NCBI RefSeq assembly: GCF_003696305.1
Contig: NZ_RFFK01000003.1
Coordinates: 231,887 to 295,886, forward strand
DNA: 64,000 nt
Origin: Pseudomonas sp. AOB-7
Lineage (GTDB): Bacteria; Pseudomonadota; Gammaproteobacteria; Pseudomonadales; Pseudomonadaceae
Direction: 5' to 3'
Below, one piece after another: positions 54,994 through 64,000 of this stretch (position 1 is its first letter; every line of letters starts with the position of its first letter). Below the pieces are notes generated by a model. The model was not told where the DNA came from. It saw only the letters and a program-made list of their open reading frames with translations, and did not search any database. A program made the translations under genes and the position numbers.

Positions 54994-55914
54994 ATGCATA
55001 TTATCCTGCTCAACGGCCGGCACGGTTCGGCGCGAACGATCAATCTCGACCTGCGCTGGCTGCTGCTGGCTTTGTTCCTGCTGCTCAGCCTGAGCCTCGG
55101 CGCCGGCGCCGCCCTCGGCGCCAAGTGGCTGATCGCCGAACCCATTGCCGACAGCCAGCTGGCCGAAGCCCTCGACCAGCAGCGCGAGCAGGTCGGCGCG
55201 GTACGCTTGGACGCCCAGCGCCAGCTGGATGCCTTCGCCGCTCACGTCGCCGAACTGCAGGCGCGCCTGACCCGTCTCGATGCCCTCGGCGAGCGCCTGA
55301 CCGAACTGGCCGAGCTGGACGCCAGTGAATTCGATTTCTCCCTCGACGTCGGCCAGGGCGGTGCCGAGGATGCCCTCGGCGCCTCGGCCTATGCGCCGCC
55401 GCCGTTCATGACCGCGCTGGACGAGCTGGCCCTGCGCGTCGACAGCCGCGAGCAGCAGCTGGAAGTGCTCGAGCAACTGCTCGGCGAGCGCCGCCTCAGC
55501 GAGGCCGAGTTCCTCTCCGGGCGGCCGGTGCTGCAGGGCCACATGTCTTCGCCGTTCGGCCGCCGGGTGCACCCGCTGACCGGGCGTTCGAGCATGCACA
55601 AGGGCGTCGACTTCGCCGCCAAGCCCGGCAGCGACGTGGTGGCGGTGGCCGCCGGGGTGGTGACCTTCTCCGGCAGGAAGAGCGGCTACGGCAATGTGGT
55701 GGAAATCAGCCACGCCGACGGTTATGTCACCCTCTATGCGCACAACCAGAGCAACACGGTGCAGATCGGCGACCTGGTGCAGCGTGGTCAGACCATCGCC
55801 AAGGTCGGCCGCAGCGGCCGCTCCACCGGTTATCACGTGCATTTCGAAGTCAGCAAGGATGGCCGCCAGGTCAATCCCGCGCTCTATATCGCCCGCGCCA
55901 GCGGCGTCGAGTGA
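54994..55914 (+). CDS. M23 family (LytM-type) peptidase
   Basis: A 306-residue envelope protein. A short basic N-terminus precedes one membrane helix (LRWLLLALFLLLSLSLGAGAALGA, about 21-44), then a coiled coil (about 50-115, Glu/Gln/Leu-rich) and a C-terminal LytM domain (about 180-300). That domain has the zinc motif 'HKGVDFAAKPGSDVVAV' (HxxxD) and 'TGYHVHFEV' (HxH), so it looks catalytically competent. The coiled-coil plus LytM arrangement recalls EnvC/NlpD-type division factors. The gene sits between dcw/dciA and secA and may act in septal or general peptidoglycan hydrolysis (inference). Confidence 0.92.
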   Translation: MHIILLNGRHGSARTINLDLRWLLLALFLLLSLSLGAGAALGAKWLIAEPIADSQLAEALDQQREQVGAVRLDAQRQLDAFAAHVAELQARLTRLDALGERLTELAELDASEFDFSLDVGQGGAEDALGASAYAPPPFMTALDELALRVDSREQQLEVLEQLLGERRLSEAEFLSGRPVLQGHMSSPFGRRVHPLTGRSSMHKGVDFAAKPGSDVVAVAAGVVTFSGRKSGYGNVVEISHADGYVTLYAHNQSNTVQIGDLVQRGQTIAKVGRSGRSTGYHVHFEVSKDGRQVNPALYIARASGVE

Positions 55915-56167
55915 GTTGCGTCTGAAAGGGTCGGCAACCGCCGTCGCTTGAATTCCTCGCATTCGCCCCAACCTATTGGTTCATGCCGCGCCGCCGCGAT
56001 TGTCCGGGGCGTGCGCGGCCTGCGCCTCACGCGGTAGCAATGGGCAGACAACGTCACTTTCCTCCCCGGCTTTTCCGGGTAGAATGCCCCCTTCGCCCGC
56101 AGCCACACTGGCTGCCAGGTCGCGATTTGCGCCGACCTCCATCCATTCGCCGGAAGATCCTGTCGAT

Positions 56168-58903
<2,736 letters not shown>

Positions 58904-58924
58904 CCGCCGGCCCGTATGGGCCGC

Positions 58925-58952
58925 TTGCAGTAGAGGGCGCTTCAGCTATGCT
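58925..58952 (+). promoter_or_regulatory. Candidate argJ promoter
   Basis: TTGCAG (58925-58930), 16-bp spacer, TATGCT (58947-58952), about 100 nt upstream of argJ and just after secA. Confidence 0.5.
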
Positions 58953-58966
58953 GTCGCCGCCCTGAC

Positions 58967-59001
58967 AACGCCGCGAACGGCCCAGCCGCTCGCGGCGTTT
59001 T
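58967..59001 (+). terminator. Hairpin with short T-run in the argJ leader
   Basis: AACGCCGCGA/TCGCGGCGTT, a 10-bp perfect stem with a 13-nt loop, running into TTTT (58998-59001). It lies after secA but also downstream of the candidate argJ promoter, so it is either the secA terminator or an attenuator for argJ. Confidence 0.6.
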
Positions 59002-59055
59002 ACCATCTTCCCGGCCGCCTGCGCGGTCACCGAACACCTCAAAGGAGCGCACTCT

Positions 59056-60273
59056 ATGGCTGTTGGTCTTGGCCCGCTGTCCACCCTGCACCCGGTTCCC
59101 GGCTTCGAGCTGGGCATCGCCTCGGCCGGCATCAAGCGCCCGGGGCGCAAGGATGTGGTGGTGATGCGCTGCGCCGAAGGTTCGCGCATCGCCGGGGTGA
59201 CCACCACCAACGCCTTCTGCGCGGCACCGGTGCTGATCACCCGCGAGCGCCTGGGTGGCGAGGTGCGCTACCTGCTGACCAACACCGGCAATGCCAACGC
59301 CGGCACCGGTGCCGATGGCCTGGCGCGTGCCCGCCGTGCCTGCGCCCGGCTGGCCGAGCTGACCGGCGTGGCCGAGGCGGCGGTGCTGCCGTTTTCCACC
59401 GGGGTGATCGGCGAGCCGCTGCCGGTGGAGAAGATCGAGTCCGCCTTGCAGGCGGCGCTGGACGATCTCAAGGAAGACAACTGGGTCAATGCCGCCACCG
59501 GCATCATGACCACCGACACCCTGCCCAAGGGCGCCAGCCGCCAGTTCCAGCACGACGGCGTCACCGTCACCGTGACCGGCATTTCCAAGGGCGCCGGGAT
59601 GATCCGGCCGAACATGGCGACCATGCTCGGCTACATCGCCACCGATGCCAAAGTGGCCCGCGGCGTGCTGCAGGACCTGGTGCGCGACGCGGCGAACAAG
59701 TCGTTCAACCGCATCACCATCGACGGCGACACCTCGACCAACGACTGCTGCATGCTGATCGCCACCGGCCAGGCCGCCCTGCCGGAGATCGTCGAGGCCT
59801 CCGGCGAGCTGTTCGCCAAGCTCAAGCAGGCGGTGTTCGAGGTGTTCATGGAAGTGGCCCAGGCCATCGTCCGCGACGGCGAGGGTGCGACCAAGTTCGT
59901 CACCGTGCAGGTCAACGGCGGCGGCACCCACCAGGAATGCCTCGACGTGGCCTACGCCGTGGCCCACTCGCCGCTGATCAAGACCGCGCTGTTCGCCTCC
60001 GACCCGAACTGGGGGCGCATCCTTGCAGCTGTGGGCTATGCCGGCGTACCGCAACTGGACGTGAGCAAGATCGACGTGTTCCTCGGCGAAGTCTGTATCG
60101 CCAGCAAGGGTTGCCGTGCGACCAGCTACACCGAGGAGCAGGGCGCGGCGGTGATGGCCCGCGAGGAAATCACAATCCGCATCGAGCTGGGCCGCGGCAG
60201 CTGCAGCGAGACCATCTGGACCACCGACCTGTCCCACGAATACGTCAAGATCAACGCCGAATACCGCACCTGA
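59056..60273 (+). CDS. argJ: Glutamate N-acetyltransferase / amino-acid acetyltransferase
   Basis: A 405-residue bifunctional enzyme of the cyclic arginine pathway. It moves acetyl from N-acetylornithine to glutamate (and may use acetyl-CoA). It is made as a precursor that cleaves itself before Thr189 in '[18 protein letters not shown]'; Thr189 is then the nucleophile. Other signatures are '[17 protein letters not shown]' and the C-terminal '[13 protein letters not shown]'. AAAGGAG precedes the ATG by 12 nt. Followed by a terminator. Confidence 0.97.
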   Translation: MAVGLGPLSTLHPVPGFELGIASAGIKRPGRKDVVVMRCAEGSRIAGVTTTNAFCAAPVLITRERLGGEVRYLLTNTGNANAGTGADGLARARRACARLAELTGVAEAAVLPFSTGVIGEPLPVEKIESALQAALDDLKEDNWVNAATGIMTTDTLPKGASRQFQHDGVTVTVTGISKGAGMIRPNMATMLGYIATDAKVARGVLQDLVRDAANKSFNRITIDGDTSTNDCCMLIATGQAALPEIVEASGELFAKLKQAVFEVFMEVAQAIVRDGEGATKFVTVQVNGGGTHQECLDVAYAVAHSPLIKTALFASDPNWGRILAAVGYAGVPQLDVSKIDVFLGEVCIASKGCRATSYTEEQGAAVMAREEITIRIELGRGSCSETIWTTDLSHEYVKINAEYRT

Positions 60274-60292
60274 GTAACCTCGGCTGTGCACT

Positions 60293-60330
60293 ATTCCCGC
60301 GCCTCATGCCCCCATGACGCGCGGGAATTT
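60293..60330 (+). terminator. Probable terminator of argJ
   Basis: ATTCCCGCGC/GCGCGGGAAT, a 10-bp perfect stem with a 16-nt loop and a short T-run, 19 nt after argJ. Confidence 0.72.
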
Positions 60331-60396
60331 GCCTTTCGGGGAGCGAACTTTTACCGTCTCTCGATCCCTTCCTTAAGCAATCCAAGGAGCATCGGC

Positions 60397-61029
60397 ATGG
60401 CCCTGCAACTGGTGATCGGCGACAAGAACTATTCCTCCTGGTCGCTGCGCGCGGCCCTGGCCCTGGAACTGGCCGGCGAGCCCTACGACGAGGTGCAGGT
60501 GCGGCTCTACCAGCCGGACAGCCGAGCGCGCCTGCTCGAGCATTCGCCGACCGGCAAGGTGCCGGTGCTGCTGACCGAGGAAGGCCCGGTGTGGGACTCG
60601 CTGGCCATCGCCGAGTACCTGGCCGAGCGCTTTCCCGAGGCCCATCTGTGGCCGCGCGGCGAGTACGCCCGTGCGCTGGCGCGCAGCATCTGCGCGGAAA
60701 TGCACAGCGGCTTCGCCGTGCTGCGCAGCCACCTGCCGATGGACCTGGCGCGCGACCAGGCGTTGACCGAGTTGCCCGACGCGGCCCAGGCCGACATCGA
60801 CCGCATCTGCGCGATCTGGGCCGATTGCCGCGAGCGCTTCGGCCAGGACGGTCATTACCTGTTCGGCCACGCCAGCATCGCCGATGCCTTCTACGCGCCG
60901 GTGGCGGCGCGCCTGCGCAGCTACCGGGTGGTGCTGCCGACGACCGCGGCGGCCTATGTCGAGACCCTCTACCAGTGGCCGGCGTTCCAGCGCTGGTACC
61001 GGGCCGCCCTGCAGGAGGTGCAGGGGTGA
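60397..61029 (+). CDS. Glutathione S-transferase family protein
   Basis: A 210-residue GST-fold protein. The N-terminal thioredoxin-like domain has 'IGDKNYSSWSLRAALALELAG', where the Ser of SSWS is the likely catalytic residue, plus the cis-Pro 'TGKVPVLL' and 'VWDSLAIAEYLAERFPEAHLWP', the glutathione gamma-Glu contact. The C-terminal helical domain covers about 85-205. ATG 60397 has AAGGAG 11 nt upstream. It overlaps the Nudix fusion gene by 4 nt (GTGA). Substrate unknown. Confidence 0.92.
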   Translation: MALQLVIGDKNYSSWSLRAALALELAGEPYDEVQVRLYQPDSRARLLEHSPTGKVPVLLTEEGPVWDSLAIAEYLAERFPEAHLWPRGEYARALARSICAEMHSGFAVLRSHLPMDLARDQALTELPDAAQADIDRICAIWADCRERFGQDGHYLFGHASIADAFYAPVAARLRSYRVVLPTTAAAYVETLYQWPAFQRWYRAALQEVQG

Positions 61030-61964
61030 AGCGCATCCATGTCGCGGCGGCGGTGATTCGCGCCGCGGACGGCCGCATCCTCATCGCCAAGCGCCCGCCG
61101 GACAAGCACCAGGGCGGCCTGTGGGAGTTTCCCGGCGGCAAGGTGGAAGACGGCGAGGCGGTCGAGCGTGCCCTGGCCCGCGAGCTGGAGGAGGAGTTGG
61201 GCATCCGCCCGACGGTGGTGCGGCCGCTGATCCAGGTGCGCCACGACTACCCGGACAAGCAGGTGCTGCTGGATGTCTGGGAGGTCTCGGCATTCGCCGG
61301 CGAGCCCCATGGCGCCGAGGGCCAGCCGCTGGCCTGGGTCGCCCCGGGACGGCTCGGCGATTACCAGTTCCCCGCCGCCAACGCGCCGATAGTCGCCGCG
61401 GCGCGCCTGCCCGAGCAGTACCTGATCACCCCCGACGGGCTGACGCCCGAGCAATTGCTCGCCGGCGTGCAGCGCGCCATCGCCGGCGGCACGCGGCTGC
61501 TGCAGCTGCGCGCGCCGAATCTGTTCGACGCCCAGTATCGTGATCTGGCGCTGGATATCCAGGGCCTGTGCGCCGGCAAGGCGCAGCTGATGCTCAAGGG
61601 CCCGGTGGAGTGGCTGGCGGACTTTCCCGCCGCCGGCTGGCACCTGAGCGCGGCGCAGCTGCGCCAGCTCGCCGGCCGCGGCCGGCCGCTGGAGCCCGGG
61701 CGCTGGCTGGCCGCCTCCTGTCACGATGCCGAGGAGCTGGCGTTGGCCGGCGAGCTGGCAGTGGACTTCGTCACCCTGTCGCCGCTGCAGGCCACCCAGT
61801 CCCACCCGCAGGCCCGGCCGCTGGGGTGGGACGCCGCCGCCGAGTTGCTGCAGCACTGCAACCGGCCGGCCTACCTGCTCGGCGGCGTCGGCCCCGGCGA
61901 AATCGAGCGCGCCCTGCAGATCGGCGCCCAGGGCGTCGCCGGAATCCGCGCGTTCTGGCCCTAG
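61026..61964 (+). CDS. Nudix hydrolase fused to a thiamine-phosphate-synthase-like domain (MutT-type)
   Basis: A 312-residue two-domain protein. Residues about 1-130 form a MutT-like Nudix domain with an intact box (GKVEDGEAVERALARELEEELGI, matching GX5EX7REUXEEXGU), as in 8-oxo-dGTP sanitising enzymes. Residues about 135-312 resemble ThiE: 'LLQLRAPNLFDAQYRDLALDIQGLC', 'AGWHLSAAQLRQL', 'DFVTLSPLQATQSHP', 'AYLLGGVGPGEIERALQIGAQGVAGIRAFW'. The ThiE residues expected for pyrophosphate and thiazole substrates are altered: QxRxK reads LQLRAP, and GVHLGQ reads GWHLSA. The second domain may therefore be non-catalytic. GTG start in a GTGA overlap with the GST gene. Confidence 0.9.
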   Translation: MKRIHVAAAVIRAADGRILIAKRPPDKHQGGLWEFPGGKVEDGEAVERALARELEEELGIRPTVVRPLIQVRHDYPDKQVLLDVWEVSAFAGEPHGAEGQPLAWVAPGRLGDYQFPAANAPIVAAARLPEQYLITPDGLTPEQLLAGVQRAIAGGTRLLQLRAPNLFDAQYRDLALDIQGLCAGKAQLMLKGPVEWLADFPAAGWHLSAAQLRQLAGRGRPLEPGRWLAASCHDAEELALAGELAVDFVTLSPLQATQSHPQARPLGWDAAAELLQHCNRPAYLLGGVGPGEIERALQIGAQGVAGIRAFWP

Positions 61965-62042
61965 GGTGTCGCAGGGCCGCCCAGGTCGTGCGCGCCTGGG
62001 GACAGGGTGCACATGGCGTAGCCTGCCGGTGCGGAGTGGCTG

Positions 62043-64000
62043 TTACACCCTGAACTGGTTGATCAGCCGGCGCTGCTGCTCGGCCAGCTTGGTCAGCCCG
62101 GCGCTGGCCTGGCTGGCCTCTTCGGCGCCACCGGCCACCTCGTTGGCCACCTGGCCGATATTGGTGACGTTGCGGTTGATGTCCTCGGCCACCGCGCTCT
62201 GCTGCTCGGCTGCGCTGGCGATCTGGGTGTTCATGTCGTTGATCACCGAGACTGCCTGGGTGATGGCCTCCAGCGAGTCGGCCGCCTGGTTGGCGTGCGC
62301 CACGCTGTCGTCGGTCTTGACCTGGCTCTGCTCCATTACCTTGACCACCTCGCGGGTGCCGTGCTGCAGCTGCTGGATCATGCTCTGGATCTCTTCGGTG
62401 GCCTGCTGGGTCTTCTGCGCCAGGTTGCGCACCTCGTCGGCGACCACGGCGAAACCGCGGCCCTGTTCGCCGGCCCGCGCCGCCTCGATGGCGGCGTTGA
62501 GCGCCAGCAGGTTGGTCTGCTCGGCGATGCCGCGGATCGCCACCAGGATCGCGTTGATGTTCTCGCTGTCCTTGGCCAGGCTCTGCACCACGCCGACGGC
62601 GCGGCCGATTTCGCTGGCCAGCGCGGCGATGGCGCTCGAGGTGCTCTGCACCACCTGCTTGCCCTGGTTGGCGGCGCGGTCGGCGTGATTGGCGGCCTCG
62701 GCGGCGTGGGTAGCGTTGCGCGCCACATCCTGCGCGGTGGCGGTCATCTGGTGAACGGCGGTGGCCACCAGCTCGATCTCGGCCAGCTGCTTCTGCACGC
62801 CCTGGTTGGTGCGGATGGCGATGTCGGCGGTGTGCTCGGACGAGTCGCTGACTTGCTGTACCGAGGTCACCACGTCGCCGATCATCGCCTGCAGCTTGGC
62901 CAGGAAGGCGTTGAAACCCTGGGCGATCTGCCCCAGTTCGTCGCTGCGCTCGACCCGCAGGCGCACGGTCAGGTCGCCGTCGCCCTTGGCGATGTCGTCG
63001 AGCATGCCGACCATCTGCTTGAGCGGGCGGGCGATGCCGTAGCCGACGAACCAGATCACCAGCAGGCCGAGGGCGGCGATCAGCAGGCCGACCAGGCTCA
63101 TGCCCAGGGTATCGGCTTCGCGCTGCGCGGCCAGTTCGCCCTGCAGCTGGCGCAGGTCGGCCATCACGGTGTCCAGCGGCAGCACCAGCATCAGCACCCA
63201 GCGGGTATCGGCCTGGCCGATGGTGAAGCTGAGAAACAGCTGGATATGGCTGGCGGCGGGGTTGTCCTCGACGTGGATGTCGTACTTCGGCTGGCCCGGC
63301 TGCAGGCCGCTCAGGTTGCTCAGTTCGTTGGCGTCGAGCAGCGCGGTGGCCGGTTCGCCGAGCTTGTCCGGGGCCTTGGTCGAGGCCACCAGGCGGCCGT
63401 TGCCGGCGATCAGCGCCATCTCGCCGGCGCCGTCGTAGAGCTGGGCGTCGGCCTGGGTCAGCAGGTCCTGGATGAAGTTGACCGCCAGGTCGGCGCCGGC
63501 GATGCCGCGGAATTCGCCGTCCACCAGGATCGGCGAGGTGAAAGACGCGAGCATGGTCATCTTGCCGCCGACGTCGTAGGGCGCCGGGTCGATCACGCAG
63601 GGGCGCTTGCGCTCCTTGGGACACAGGTAGTACTCGCCCTCGCGCACCCCGGTGGGCAGCAGTTTCTCGCTTTCCATCGAGCCGATAGCGTCGAGACCCA
63701 GGCTGCCGTCGGCGTTGCGGTACCACCAGGGCAGGAAGCGGCCGCTGCCGTCGTAGCCGTTCTCGCGGCTGCCAGCATAGAGGTCGTCGCTGGCGTCGAA
63801 GGCGTTCGCTTCCCAGCCGATGTAGCTGCCCAGCAGCTTGGGGTTCTGCGCCGTGGTCTCGCGCACCAGGTTGGCCAGTTCCTCGCGGCTGACGGCCAGC
63901 AGCGGGGCGCCGTTGGCATCGCTCATGCCGAGCAGGGCGTTGACCCGGGCCAGGTCGGCGGTGATCTGCAGCGGCACCTCCAGCTCGCGCTGGATTTCGC
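62043..64000 (-). CDS. Methyl-accepting chemotaxis protein with Cache-type sensor (N-terminus outside window)
   Basis: The frame is open to the right edge (the first visible in-window codons read [19 protein letters not shown]), giving about 652 residues without the first membrane helix. Order: a periplasmic Cache-like sensor ('[23 protein letters not shown]', '[34 protein letters not shown]'), a membrane helix ([21 protein letters not shown]), HAMP ('[25 protein letters not shown]') and the signalling domain with the hairpin tip '[43 protein letters not shown]'. It signals through CheA/CheW to the flagella. There is no CheR-docking pentapeptide at the C-terminus. The ligand is unknown; the sensor family often binds amino acids. 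Confidence 0.95.
   Translation of the reverse strand, partial: EIQRELEVPLQITADLARVNALLGMSDANGAPLLAVSREELANLVRETTAQNPKLLGSYIGWEANAFDASDDLYAGSRENGYDGSGRFLPWWYRNADGSLGLDAIGSMESEKLLPTGVREGEYYLCPKERKRPCVIDPAPYDVGGKMTMLASFTSPILVDGEFRGIAGADLAVNFIQDLLTQADAQLYDGAGEMALIAGNGRLVASTKAPDKLGEPATALLDANELSNLSGLQPGQPKYDIHVEDNPAASHIQLFLSFTIGQADTRWVLMLVLPLDTVMADLRQLQGELAAQREADTLGMSLVGLLIAALGLLVIWFVGYGIARPLKQMVGMLDDIAKGDGDLTVRLRVERSDELGQIAQGFNAFLAKLQAMIGDVVTSVQQVSDSSEHTADIAIRTNQGVQKQLAEIELVATAVHQMTATAQDVARNATHAAEAANHADRAANQGKQVVQSTSSAIAALASEIGRAVGVVQSLAKDSENINAILVAIRGIAEQTNLLALNAAIEAARAGEQGRGFAVVADEVRNLAQKTQQATEEIQSMIQQLQHGTREVVKVMEQSQVKTDDSVAHANQAADSLEAITQAVSVINDMNTQIASAAEQQSAVAEDINRNVTNIGQVANEVAGGAEEASQASAGLTKLAEQQRRLINQFRV

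Noticed and set aside
55915..56167. A secM-like arrest peptide gene upstream of secA
   Set aside because: I found no frame with a signal peptide and an arrest-type C-terminus in the leader.

Overview
The window is a gene-dense, high-GC stretch of a Pseudomonas chromosome. From about 12.8 kb to 62 kb the order algW, nif3-like, cysD, cysNC, yhcB, hydrolase, trpS, zapE, exported protein, glxA-like regulator, acyl-CoA dehydrogenase, tas-like reductase, rplM-rpsI, petABC, sspAB, dolP-diaA-yraN-lpoA, rsmI, rnpB, dcw cluster, lpxC, dciA, M23 peptidase, secA, argJ, GST, Nudix fusion is, from memory, that of P. aeruginosa (roughly PA4446 down to PA4400). The species cannot be named from the sequence alone. 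There is no rRNA, tRNA, CRISPR array, insertion sequence or prophage; the only RNA gene seen is rnpB.

Region by region. (1) 0-2.8 kb: the end of a type VI secretion cassette on the minus strand, vgrG, a DUF4123 chaperone and the first 63 codons of a probable effector cut by the window edge. (2) 2.9-6.1 kb: a copper-efflux locus with copA, a small exported protein of unknown role and divergent copZ; copA and copZ each have a near-ideal CueR-type promoter, but cueR is not here. (3) 6.2-9.9 kb: a YihG-type acyltransferase, a Sui1-like factor and speA. (4) 10-12.8 kb: a TonB-dependent receptor and a DUF4198 protein behind a palindrome that resembles a Zur operator, so probably zinc or another metal rather than an iron siderophore. 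(5) 12.9-26.3 kb: the AlgW envelope-stress protease, sulfate activation (CysD, CysNC), TrpRS with an extra C-terminal domain, ZapE, and a tas-like aldo/keto reductase with an internal in-frame loss of about 51 residues. (6) 26.6-35.9 kb: ribosomal proteins L13/S9, the cytochrome bc1 complex, SspA/SspB, and an envelope cluster (DolP, DiaA, YraN, LpoA) divergent from rsmI. (7) 36.0-54.4 kb: rnpB, then the complete division and cell-wall cluster mraZ to lpxC on one strand, mostly with 1-11 nt overlaps, starting from a clear promoter that carries three 10-bp-spaced MraZ boxes. (8) 54.4-64 kb: the replicative helicase loader DciA, an M23 peptidase, SecA, ArgJ, a glutathione S-transferase, a Nudix/thiamine-phosphate-synthase-like fusion, and a chemoreceptor cut by the right edge.

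Most of the window is conserved housekeeping sequence. I found no convincing new multi-gene system. The best leads are the truncated T6SS effector, the Zur-like metal-uptake pair, the unknown exported protein between the two CueR promoters, the shortened reductase, and two domain fusions (TrpRS plus a YegP-like domain; Nudix plus an apparently catalytically altered ThiE-like domain). Many long open frames lie antisense to real genes; they come from high-GC codon bias and were left out.
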